Part shown: piece after piece, positions 1-7,322 of the stretch
Layout: each line of letters starts with the position of its first letter
How positions within the stretch are numbered: position 1 is the first letter of the stretch
Assembly: GCA_002786855.1 (NCBI GenBank)
Contig: PCUU01000022.1
Span: 1 to 45,299 of the forward strand
Reading direction: 5' to 3'
DNA length: 45,299 nucleotides
From: Cytophagales bacterium CG12_big_fil_rev_8_21_14_0_65_40_12
Lineage (GTDB): Bacteria; Bacteroidota; Bacteroidia; Cytophagales; Cyclobacteriaceae
Notes under the pieces: generated by a model
What the model was told of the DNA's origin: nothing
The model's database searches: none
The model's input: the letters and a program-made list of their open reading frames with translations, nothing else
Program-made: the position numbers and the translations under genes

Positions 1-135
1 CAGAAGTACAAGATTGGGCTAACTACAAATGACGGTCTTCTTTCCCTGACGCAGGAAGGGTCTAATTTTGGTTGGCTAAGAGTTATCAGACAGAGCCCTT
101 TTGTTCATATCAGGTCACAGGTTTGGAGAATCTGA
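1..135 (+). CDS. Possible 3' end of an unidentified gene (cut by window edge)
   Basis: Frame 1 is open from the first base for 44 codons and stops at a TGA at 133-135. The deduced peptide has an ordinary mix of residues (it contains a GWLRVIRQSPF stretch) and no recognisable motif. The end lies 13 bases from the end of the lipoprotein gene on the other strand, which would make a normal convergent arrangement. An open frame this short can occur by chance, so this is only a candidate for the C-terminus of a gene starting outside the window. No function can be assigned. Confidence 0.3.
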   Translation, partial: QKYKIGLTTNDGLLSLTQEGSNFGWLRVIRQSPFVHIRSQVWRI

Positions 136-148
136 GACGGTGGCTCAC

Positions 149-889
149 CTATTGAATAACCTGAAATTCATGATCTATTCGAATTTCTTTCTCCCCCTGA
201 GGGCTGAGGTATAGAACTTTGAATTGAAGCCTGTTCTTCCCTAAACGAGGCCGCCCTATTGTAATTTCAGCCCGGTGATTCTTGTTAGAAACATTTAAAG
301 GTACAAAGCCATCTTGACCTTCAAATTTGACAAATATTTGAGGATGCAGGGCACTACTTGCCGCTTCTAGACCGATTTCTGCGTGGAATGTAGAACCGGA
401 TTTAAGGACGTTATCATCAGAGTCAACAAATGCACTCACTAGGTCAAACATGGCAAAAAGACTCGAATGCTTTTTGTGATAAGCATTTATAGTCTCAAGA
501 AGATATAAGCTGAGATTGGAATTAAATACAATGAGATTAGACTCGGTTAGGCTTTGAATGCTTTCTTCTAAAAAATCAGTTGGGAGGTCAATCGGCTCGA
601 TTGTACTTCTTGATAGGTAGATAAATTCTGAGGACAAGGTCTTGATCTCATTAACGTCATGTTTTGATTTAATGACTTCCAGCTTGTCGAGTAACTCCTT
701 TGCTCTTTTCAGTAAATCTGAACCTGTTCCTGTCTGACCTGTATTGTATACTTCTGTTTCAAAATCCTCGAGTGACTTTATGACTGATTTTTCCAGATGA
801 TTGATTTGCAGTTTCATGGAGCTATCAGTTTCTACTTCACTACAAGCGGACACCGTTATAACAAGTATGAGGAAGATGAGCTTTTTCAT
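149..889 (-). CDS. Hypothetical lipoprotein
   Basis: Product of 246 residues whose function I do not recognise. The start at 889 is preferred over the in-frame ATG at 928 because it gives a compact lipoprotein signal: MKK, a hydrophobic run LIFLILVITV, then a lipobox ending at Cys16 (VSAC). The mature protein should be lipid-anchored after signal peptidase II cleavage. Its N-terminal two thirds is rich in charged and leucine residues and probably helical (roughly residues 20-160). The last 90 residues look like beta structure, with a stretch resembling an extracellular Ig-like or carboxypeptidase-regulatory fold. It stands alone between the window edge and a repeat-bearing intergenic region. 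The protein could be a surface or periplasmic anchor; nothing in the sequence tells which. Confidence 0.7.
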   Translation of the reverse strand: MKKLIFLILVITVSACSEVETDSSMKLQINHLEKSVIKSLEDFETEVYNTGQTGTGSDLLKRAKELLDKLEVIKSKHDVNEIKTLSSEFIYLSRSTIEPIDLPTDFLEESIQSLTESNLIVFNSNLSLYLLETINAYHKKHSSLFAMFDLVSAFVDSDDNVLKSGSTFHAEIGLEAASSALHPQIFVKFEGQDGFVPLNVSNKNHRAEITIGRPRLGKNRLQFKVLYLSPQGEKEIRIDHEFQVIQ

Positions 890-1092
890 TAAAGGGTTTT
901 GATAGATTGTTGAAATTTTATTCTTCATGCTTCATATGCTAATTATCGAATCATCAATTTTTCCATTTCTAATTTAAGTTAGAAATTAAGTAGCACTCAT
1001 TATTATGTAATTGGGTGACTTACTTAAGTTGCAATGACTCGATTCAATTTTTATGAATAAATGACCTTAAAGTTTCTGTGATATACTTTTTT

Positions 1093-1148
1093 CCCTGAGT
1101 TTACGAAGGGTCTAGACCTTAATTCTAGTTCCTTCGCTCTGCTCAGGA
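1093..1148. repeat. Imperfect palindromic intergenic repeat
   Basis: The 353-base gap at 890-1242 has no gene. It holds a nested inverted repeat: CCTGAG (1094-1099) pairs with CTCAGG (1142-1147), CGAAGG (1104-1109) pairs with CCTTCG (1131-1136), and the centre includes the perfect palindrome GGTCTAGACC (1109-1118). Elements built on CCCTGAG and CGAAGG arms are common dispersed intergenic repeats in many bacteria. The structure could fold as RNA and act as a two-sided terminator between ridA and the lipoprotein gene, but there is no clear T run. I see nothing else in the gap. Confidence 0.5.
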
Positions 1149-1242
1149 TGGAAAACGATAAAACAGTCTTGATTTGATAATTAATCTATTGCAAACTCAA
1201 CGAATTCCTAAAATTTAAATATCATTGACCTACTTCGATAAT

Positions 1243-1584
1243 CTATTTCGCAGCCGTAACCACAATTTCTACCAAAAGTCCATCCCTAGGAAATTGAGCT
1301 TCTACACAGGCGCGGGCAGGAGGGCTTTCTGGGTCTACCCAAGCGTCCCAAGCCTCATTCATTGCTGCTACTTGGTATTTATCAGAGATATAAATCGTAG
1401 CCATCAGTAATTTAGATTTATCAGTTCCAGCCGTGGCCAATAAGGCATCAATTTTACCCAATACACTTTCGGTTTGTGCTTTCATGCCTTGCTTGGTATC
1501 GGCAGCCACTTGCCCTGCTAAATAGATGGTATCGCCATGAATCACGATTTGGCTCATGCGTTTTGATTTGTTCAGTTTTTCCAT
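1243..1584 (-). CDS. RidA family protein, YoaB-like subgroup
   Basis: Product of 113 residues belonging to the YjgF/YER057c/UK114 (Rid) superfamily. RidA proteins hydrolyse reactive enamine/imine intermediates released by PLP enzymes. The best resemblance I recall is to the YoaB-type subgroup, which has about the same length: an early RMSQIVIHGDTIYLAGQVA segment, then ATIYISDK and MNEAWDAWVDPESPPARACVEA, ending LLVEIVVTAAK. The Arg in PPARACV is at the position of the substrate carboxylate-binding arginine of RidA. No signal peptide is present, so it is cytosolic. It begins 20 bases after the S10 peptidase gene on the same strand and is probably cotranscribed. The subgroup's exact substrate is not established. 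Confidence 0.85.
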   Translation of the reverse strand: MEKLNKSKRMSQIVIHGDTIYLAGQVAADTKQGMKAQTESVLGKIDALLATAGTDKSKLLMATIYISDKYQVAAMNEAWDAWVDPESPPARACVEAQFPRDGLLVEIVVTAAK

Positions 1585-1604
1585 TGAAATGAATTTGATT
1601 AGGG

Positions 1605-3113
1605 TTATCGTTTAAGTGTGTCTTTGATGAAGCCGTCAAGATCTAGTTTAAATTGCTTTAATGAAGCCTGCTCGATGTACATCATATGGCCCGCTTCGTA
1701 GTATTTCATACTGATATTGTCTTTGATGTTTTTAGGCAAGCCTAAATGATTGATAGAATGCTCCACGCCATAAAATACAGTGGCAATATCTAAGTAACCG
1801 TTCATGATCAACATTTTCATATTAGGATCACGAGTCAAGGCTTGTGCCATATCTGGCCCGGTGTTAATGGCCGCCATACTGCCTCCCCAGCCGCCATTGC
1901 CTCTATGGGTCCAGTCCCAATTAAAGCCAGCGCGTCTGCCTGCAGTTGTGGTGTACATCAAATCCTTACTCACACCAAGTTCTCCATGGAAGTAATCCAA
2001 AAATCCTTGGATATAGGCAGGAGAAATGGCCGAACTTTGTGGGTCATAAGCACCGCCTTGTTCGATGCCATCTTGGCTATAGCCAGTATATCTTGAATCC
2101 AATCGACCTACCGTTTTGCCTTCATCCCTCAAAAATTCTGCAAAGAACTCATCTGCAGTCACACGCAAATCTGCTTTCATCCAATAGTCAGCTTTGGTGC
2201 CTGTGTAGTTGGCTAATTTGTTCGCTAATCCTTGTTTTTCGGTCATGCCTAATTGATCCCCTTTGAAGAGTGCTGGCATGTATTCGTTCTCGGTAAATGC
2301 ACGGATTTCATTGACAAAAGCTTCCATCGTAGCAGGCTTATTAGGCACTTTATTATGGTAATAGGCAGTCGCTGCATAGGTGGGGAAATGCACGATATAG
2401 GAAAGATCATCACCAGGAGGAAACATCAATGAACGCAAATCGAAAACAGCAGAAACCATGATGATACCATTCATTGCTACTCCTTGGTTGAGTAGCTCGT
2501 TCATGACGGTTGCGTTTCTAAAAGTGCCATAACTTTCGCCCAATAAGAATTTAGGTGAGTTCATTCGACCATTGTTGATCAAATACTGAGTGATGAAAAG
2601 GCTAATGCTTCGGCTGTCTTGGTCTACTCCCCAAAAATCTTTGAATTCGGCTTTTCCGGCAGCCACACTTAAGCCTGTGCCTATCGGATCCATCATGACC
2701 AAATCCGCCATATCCAAAATAGAGTAATCGTTATTCACAATTTGGTAAGGAGCCGCTTTGTTGAAATTAGGGTCGTCTACAACAATTCGTTTTGGCCCTA
2801 AAATGCCCATGTGCAGCCAAAAAGAAGAAGAACCTGGGCCGCCATTATAGGCAAACATTATCGGTCTGTTTTTGTCAGAACCTTCTTTGGTATAACTGGT
2901 AAACCCAAAATGGCCGATCAGCTCATTGTTTTCATCGCGCAAGGGCATGGTGCCCGCATTCGCAGTATAGTTGATGGCTTTATTGTTGATTTTGACTGTG
3001 CCAGTCGAAGTAAATACTTGGGCAGGGGAGGCTATAGCGCCAGTATTCTCTTGGCTCAAGCTAGAAAATGATAGCATGATAGAGAGCAGAAATAGGAGTG
3101 AGGTCTTCTTCAT
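1605..3113 (-). CDS. Exported S10 family serine carboxypeptidase
   Basis: Product of 502 residues from an ATG at 3113; the upstream in-frame start at 3152 would put 13 extra residues before an otherwise standard signal peptide (MKKTSLLFLLSIMLSFSSLSQ). The alpha/beta-hydrolase motifs of peptidase family S10 are present in order: NGGPGSSS (oxyanion hole, near residue 90), GESYGT (nucleophile Ser), NGYLDIA (Asp of the triad) and AGHMMY (His of the triad, near the end). S10 enzymes release C-terminal amino acids from peptides, usually at acidic pH. In Bacteroidota such proteins are periplasmic or secreted. The gene is followed by ridA on the same strand and is divergent from padR1; the shared 178-bp spacer carries the ACTACA repeats described separately. 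Confidence 0.9.
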   Translation of the reverse strand: MKKTSLLFLLSIMLSFSSLSQENTGAIASPAQVFTSTGTVKINNKAINYTANAGTMPLRDENNELIGHFGFTSYTKEGSDKNRPIMFAYNGGPGSSSFWLHMGILGPKRIVVDDPNFNKAAPYQIVNNDYSILDMADLVMMDPIGTGLSVAAGKAEFKDFWGVDQDSRSISLFITQYLINNGRMNSPKFLLGESYGTFRNATVMNELLNQGVAMNGIIMVSAVFDLRSLMFPPGDDLSYIVHFPTYAATAYYHNKVPNKPATMEAFVNEIRAFTENEYMPALFKGDQLGMTEKQGLANKLANYTGTKADYWMKADLRVTADEFFAEFLRDEGKTVGRLDSRYTGYSQDGIEQGGAYDPQSSAISPAYIQGFLDYFHGELGVSKDLMYTTTAGRRAGFNWDWTHRGNGGWGGSMAAINTGPDMAQALTRDPNMKMLIMNGYLDIATVFYGVEHSINHLGLPKNIKDNISMKYYEAGHMMYIEQASLKQFKLDLDGFIKDTLKR

Positions 3114-3219
3114 AGTTTGGTTTAAGATGGATTCGAAGTTGAATGTAAGCAATAAATTGGAATGCTAGGAATGTAATATGGGACGAAAAATGCTTTGGGC
3201 AAGCGATCGCGAAAATTTA

Positions 3220-3278
3220 ATACTACAATTAGGAATTAATTTTTAAACCACTTTAATTTGCTATACTACAATTAGGAA
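3220..3278 (+). promoter_or_regulatory. Two direct repeats upstream of padR1 (candidate operator)
   Basis: The 16-mer ATACTACAATTAGGAA occurs at 3220-3235 and again, identically, at 3263-3278, a 43-bp step (about four helical turns). The ACTACA core of the proximal copy starts 27 bp before the padR1 ATG. The other padR gene of the window (start 40567) has the same core at exactly the same 27-bp distance plus an upstream copy. Exact repetition plus the shared position suggests a binding site for the adjacent PadR protein, or a conserved promoter/leader element. The region also lies between divergent genes and could control the S10 peptidase. Confidence 0.55.
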
Positions 3279-3291
3279 ATAATTATTGAAG

Positions 3292-3636
3292 ATGAAGAAA
3301 TTTCAATTGGGTGAATTCGAAGAAGTGGTGATGCTCACTGTAGGCGTCTTGTTCAAAGAGGCTTATGGTGTTTCAATTAAGAAAGAAATTGAAACGAGAT
3401 TATCGCGCAAGGTGAGTGTTGGTGCCCTGCAGTCTGCCCTCAAAAGGCTCGAACAAAAAGGGTATCTAAAATCCCAAGAGGGCGAGGCAACTCAGGAAAG
3501 GGCGGGAAGACCCAAGCTTTTCTTCGAGATTACAGCTTCTGGAAAAAAGGCACTGGAGCACAATAGGGCGACCAGGAATGAACTATGGGACGCCATTCCA
3601 AAAGTGGCACTCGACATTAAATTCAATCCATTTTGA
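3292..3636 (+). CDS. PadR family transcriptional regulator (copy 1)
   Basis: Product of 114 residues starting MKKFQLGEFEEVVML; the ATG at 3292 is preferred to a TTG two codons upstream. The PadR-type winged helix is clear: an N-terminal helix, YGVSIKKEIE, the recognition-helix segment SVGALQSALKRLEQKGYL, and a wing AGRPKLFFEITASGKKAL. These proteins usually repress a neighbouring transporter or stress gene. The stop codon TGA shares its A with the ATG of the downstream permease, so the two are translationally coupled. The protein is clearly paralogous to the PadR at 40238-40567 (shared LGEFEE, EAYGVSI, SVGALQ, RRLE/KRLE segments). The ligand is unknown. Confidence 0.93.
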   Translation: MKKFQLGEFEEVVMLTVGVLFKEAYGVSIKKEIETRLSRKVSVGALQSALKRLEQKGYLKSQEGEATQERAGRPKLFFEITASGKKALEHNRATRNELWDAIPKVALDIKFNPF

Positions 3637-6272
3637 TGGAAAAGGTCAATCCTCCAAAATGGTTATTACGGTTTTTTAGATGGTTCTGTGCTTCTGAATT
3701 GCACCCCTACATAGAAGGTGATCTGCTTGAACTCTACTCCGAAAGGTTGGTGAGCAATGGAAAAAGGAAGGCGGATAAAAGACTTTTTGTTGACATTATC
3801 ATGCTGTTTAGGCCCAGCATTATTCGGCCATTTAAAGGATATCATTACTCAAACAACAACGCTATGCTCAAAAACTATTTTAAAATCGCTCTCCGCACTT
3901 TGTGGAAAAATAAGGCTTACTCCGTTATCAATATCATGGGTTTGGCCATCAGTATTGCTGGTGCCACCTTATTGCTCACCTATGTGAAAAGCGAATTAAG
4001 CTTTGATCGCTTTCACTCCAAAGCAGATCGAATTGTAAGACCAATTTTGATCCAGTCTACCGCTGAGGGAGATCGTTATTTTTCATCAAATCCCGCTATT
4101 TACGTCCAGACCTTGGCCGAACAAATGCCCGAAGTTGAAAACTATGTTAATCTATTGCGGCTGAGTGGGCAGTTCAACGTGGTGATAAACAACAAGCCAT
4201 TTACAGAAAGGACCTATGCCATCACTACCTCTAATTTCTTTTCTGTATTCGATTTCGAATTGATTCAAGGCAATAGCCAAACTGCCTTGGCTGAACCCTT
4301 TTCAATGGTTTTGAGTCAGAAGCAGGCCATTAAGTTTTTTGGGACTGAAGATGTTTTGGGCAAAATGGTTGAAGCGCCTGGTTATGGAGGGACTTTTAAA
4401 GTAACGGGGCTAATGAGGGATTTGCCTCAGAACACCCATGTAGAATTAGATATTTTGATTGCAGAGCGCACATTGCCAGAGGACAGGGCGCGCGCTTTGT
4501 ATCAAAATTGGACCGACTTTTCGTCTACTTCATACATCGTATTGAAGAAAGGAACTGACCTCGCAACCTTCACCACAAAAGCCGATGCGCTGGCGGATAG
4601 TAACTTTGCAAAAGCGGTTGCAGACTTGGTACGTTTTGAGTTTCAGCCTTTGGCCGATATTCATTTTGAATCGGCACATATCGAACGTGATTTTGCTGCC
4701 TTTAAAGGGGACAAGAGCTATGTGATTGTTTTCAGTATTATTGCCCTTTTCCTGATTGTGATTGCCGCAGTGAACTACATGAACCTTGCTACTTCCAAGG
4801 CAGTATTCAGGTCTAAGGAGATTGGGATTCGCAAAGTCGTAGGCGCAAAAAGAAAACAACTGGTGACCCAATTTTTGATGGAATCTTTCTTGATTACTGG
4901 TATTGCGATGGTCCTATCCATCGGAATTACGGACTTGGCAATGCCTTTTTTCAATGAGCTGACCGCCAGAACTTTCGAATTCAATTTGCAGTCCATTTTG
5001 GACTATGCTCCATTGCTGTTGGCCATTGCCATTATCATCGGACTGCTTTCTGGGATATATCCTGCAGTGTTTATGACAAAGTTCAAACCGGTAAAAGTTT
5101 TGAAAGGGGAGGAAACTTCAGGTGGCTCGTTCAATATTCGCAAGGCCCTGGTGGTGTTCCAGTTTGCCCTGTCTACGGTGATGATCATCGGCACGCTGGT
5201 GGTTTCAAACCAGATGAATTTTATCCAGAACAAATACCTTGGTTTCAATAAGGAAAATCTGTTGGTCATTGATATCAATAATGGCGCAATCAGGCCAGTG
5301 TTCAAAATCATGCGCAACGAGTTGGAGCAAATTGCGGGTGTAAGCGAAGTGGCCGTGGCCTCGAGAATCCCAGGGGAATGGAAAAACATCAATGAGGTGG
5401 ATGTTAATATCCTTGATGAAAAGGGCATAAAGAAAGACTCCATCGAAACTTACTATATGAGTTTTGATCCTCATATGCTTTCTGTTTTTAATATGGAATT
5501 GAAAGAGGGGGAATTCTTTAGTGGGAACGATCAAAGTGATAGCACCAAAATATTGATCAATGAAACTGCCGTTAAAAAATTCGGACTTGAAAATCCAATA
5601 GGTGCAATTGTAGAATTGGAAGGAAGAGGCAAAAGCAGTTACACGATCATTGGGGTGCCGAAAGATTTTAATTTTCAATCCTTGCACAGGGGCTTGGAGC
5701 CAATGGTGATTGGCGCCTGGAATAACCCCAATGCTGTTATCGATTACTTTATCCTCAAAATGGAGGGCGATCCAAAGCCCATTATTGAGGCAGCTTCCTT
5801 GGTGCATTCAAAGTTCGATACGCGCACGGTGATCGAATACCACTTTCTGGACGACCAACTGGCTAATTTCTACGAAGCCGAAAGACAAGCGAGCGTAATC
5901 TTTAAAATAGGAGCTGGCTTGAGCATTTTCATCTCTTGTTTAGGGCTTTTTGGATTGGCCTCATTTACGGTGCAGAAAAGGGTAAAGGAATTGGGGATCC
6001 GCAAAGTTTTAGGAGCAAGCGAATGGAGTTTGTTCTATATGTTGTCGAGCTCATTTTCGAAACAGATTTTGTTGGCTTTCATCATTGCATCGCCATTGGC
6101 TTATTTTATCATGAAAAAATGGCTCGAAAACTTTGAATATCGCATTGATTTAAGTGTTGGGGTATTTTTATTGGCAGGGTTTGGCACTTTGCTCATTGCC
6201 ATTTTAACGGTGAGTTATAGGGCGCTTAAAGCTGCTCACTCCAATCCTGTGCAGTCATTGCGAAGCGAGTAA
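3636..6272 (+). CDS. Duplicated FtsX/MacB-type ABC permease with N-terminal prefix domain (copy 1)
   Basis: Product of 878 residues from an ATG that overlaps the padR1 stop by one base (TGATG). Residues 1 to about 70 form the soluble prefix seen in PadR-linked permeases (PPKWLLRFFRWFC, IEGDLLELY, LFRPSI). Then come two MacB-like halves: a transmembrane helix near NIMGLAISIAGATLLL, a large periplasmic domain, three FtsX helices (starting VFSIIALFLIVIAAVNYM, with the cytoplasmic SKEIGIRKVVGA coupling motif), then a second copy of the same plan ending in the motif KELGIRKVLGAS. The layout matches the orphan duplicated permeases first described in Acidobacteria, usually encoded without an ATPase. 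No ATPase gene is present here, so the energy source or substrate cannot be told. The C-terminus SLRSE is shared with the second copy at 37626-40232. Confidence 0.9.
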   Translation: MEKVNPPKWLLRFFRWFCASELHPYIEGDLLELYSERLVSNGKRKADKRLFVDIIMLFRPSIIRPFKGYHYSNNNAMLKNYFKIALRTLWKNKAYSVINIMGLAISIAGATLLLTYVKSELSFDRFHSKADRIVRPILIQSTAEGDRYFSSNPAIYVQTLAEQMPEVENYVNLLRLSGQFNVVINNKPFTERTYAITTSNFFSVFDFELIQGNSQTALAEPFSMVLSQKQAIKFFGTEDVLGKMVEAPGYGGTFKVTGLMRDLPQNTHVELDILIAERTLPEDRARALYQNWTDFSSTSYIVLKKGTDLATFTTKADALADSNFAKAVADLVRFEFQPLADIHFESAHIERDFAAFKGDKSYVIVFSIIALFLIVIAAVNYMNLATSKAVFRSKEIGIRKVVGAKRKQLVTQFLMESFLITGIAMVLSIGITDLAMPFFNELTARTFEFNLQSILDYAPLLLAIAIIIGLLSGIYPAVFMTKFKPVKVLKGEETSGGSFNIRKALVVFQFALSTVMIIGTLVVSNQMNFIQNKYLGFNKENLLVIDINNGAIRPVFKIMRNELEQIAGVSEVAVASRIPGEWKNINEVDVNILDEKGIKKDSIETYYMSFDPHMLSVFNMELKEGEFFSGNDQSDSTKILINETAVKKFGLENPIGAIVELEGRGKSSYTIIGVPKDFNFQSLHRGLEPMVIGAWNNPNAVIDYFILKMEGDPKPIIEAASLVHSKFDTRTVIEYHFLDDQLANFYEAERQASVIFKIGAGLSIFISCLGLFGLASFTVQKRVKELGIRKVLGASEWSLFYMLSSSFSKQILLAFIIASPLAYFIMKKWLENFEYRIDLSVGVFLLAGFGTLLIAILTVSYRALKAAHSNPVQSLRSE

Positions 6273-6374
6273 ACTTTGAATCCGAAGAAATAGGCAGATC
6301 GCTCGGTAAAGTCAAATCTGGATGAATTGGATTTAGGTAGCAAGGAAGTTGAAAACTGGCCTGAATGGCGCTTT

Positions 6375-6740
6375 TTAGGCAACTCTCAGGATTTTCTCCA
6401 TTTTTCTGCCTTTCGCCAATTCGTCCACGAGCTTATCCAAGTACCTTACTTGTTGCGTCAAGGGGTTTTGGATTTCTTCTATGCGATGGCCACAAATCAG
6501 CCCTGTAATCAAATGGGAGTTAGGGTGTAATTTTGCTTGACTGAAGAACGTTTCAAATGTTGCTTTTTCATCCATCAGCATTTGAAGCTTTTTTTCATCA
6601 AACCCCGTAAGCCATTCGATCACCTGTAGCAATTCGGCTTTGGTTCTGCCTTTCTTTTCAATTTTTGTAACATAGTGCGGATAAACCGAGGCAAAGGTCA
6701 TTTTTGCAATGCGCTCGTCTTGTTTCGTTGAATTGTTCAT
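6375..6740 (-). CDS. DUF2200 family protein
   Basis: Product of 121 residues that matches what I recall of DUF2200: VYPHYVTKIEKKGRTKAEL, VIEWLTGF, an LHPNSHLITGLICGHRIEEI core, and a C-terminal RYLDKLVDELAKGRKMEKILR. The length is typical. No signal peptide or membrane segment is visible, so it is a cytosolic protein of unknown function. The start lies 26 bases after the DUF1801 gene on the same strand, so both are probably in one transcript. The end faces the permease gene across about 100 bases that contain no evident terminator. Confidence 0.85.
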   Translation of the reverse strand: MNNSTKQDERIAKMTFASVYPHYVTKIEKKGRTKAELLQVIEWLTGFDEKKLQMLMDEKATFETFFSQAKLHPNSHLITGLICGHRIEEIQNPLTQQVRYLDKLVDELAKGRKMEKILRVA

Positions 6741-6766
6741 GGTCGATTTAACGGGTGGCTAAATGG

Positions 6767-7156
6767 TCATAGTCTCTCTAAATGGCCTTTTCTTTTGACA
6801 ACGTTTTTATAATCCCACTGAATTTCAGTGGATTTTTTGAGCCATCGGTGAAGGTCTTCCATATTGATTTGATCTACTTGGGTATAGAAAATTGAGGCAT
6901 CCTTGAATTTTTTGCCAACCACATTGAGTTGAGCTTCCTCAAAACTTGCTCCGCTCCAAAACATCAAACGCAGCCCGGATTTTTGTTTGCTATAACCAAC
7001 AATGGGATTGCCATTTAAAAACCAAACGGGGTGCGCATGCCAAATTTTGCTTTCTGCATTTGAAAGTTGGCCATTAATGGTGGCAGCAAGCAAATCACAG
7101 ATTGATTTGTCAATCGTGTTTTGGCTGTCATTATAGTCTTGGATTGTGGGGGTCAT
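6767..7156 (-). CDS. DUF1801 domain protein
   Basis: Product of 129 residues. I chose the ATG at 7156 (MTPTIQDYND) because the longer frame to 7198 adds an unrelated hydrophobic stretch of 14 residues. The sequence has the DUF1801/YdhG-like pattern: a helical start, ESKIWHAHPVWFLNGNPIVGYSKQKSGLRLMFWSG in the core, and a C-terminal LHRWLKKS segment. The fold is known from structural genomics, but the family has no settled function. It is cytosolic. It precedes the DUF2200 gene by 26 bases, a typical pairing of small stress- or housekeeping-associated unknowns, and lies downstream of hrpB after a 166-base spacer that includes a short tandem repeat. Confidence 0.75.
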   Translation of the reverse strand: MTPTIQDYNDSQNTIDKSICDLLAATINGQLSNAESKIWHAHPVWFLNGNPIVGYSKQKSGLRLMFWSGASFEEAQLNVVGKKFKDASIFYTQVDQINMEDLHRWLKKSTEIQWDYKNVVKRKGHLERL

Positions 7157-7203
7157 CTTTCTTGAAAAATTGAGTAGGACGAAATATAAAAATAACATTT
7201 TCT

Positions 7204-7245
7204 AAATTTCAAAACTCAAATTCCAAAACTCAAATTTCAAAACTC
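7204..7245. repeat. Three tandem copies of a 14-bp unit
   Basis: AAATTTCAAAACTC occurs at 7204-7217, with one change (AAATTCCAAAACTC) at 7218-7231, and again at 7232-7245, followed by a more diverged copy. The array lies between hrpB and the DUF1801 gene, about 50 bases upstream of the latter. The period is not a multiple of three and it is outside coding sequence. It may be a simple slippage product. Confidence 0.8.
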
Positions 7246-7322
7246 TAAATCTAGAATTCGAAATTGAATCATTTTATCACTGATTCCCGATCCACTGCTT
7301 TCCCTGGCCTTTGGCCTCTAAT

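Noticed and set aside
1225-1410. 61-codon plus-strand frame opposite ridA
   Set aside because: Lies inside the RidA gene on the other strand; RidA has a clear family match.
5205-5807. 200-codon minus-strand frame
   Set aside because: Entirely within the permease gene, which shows conserved motifs along its full length in the plus frame.
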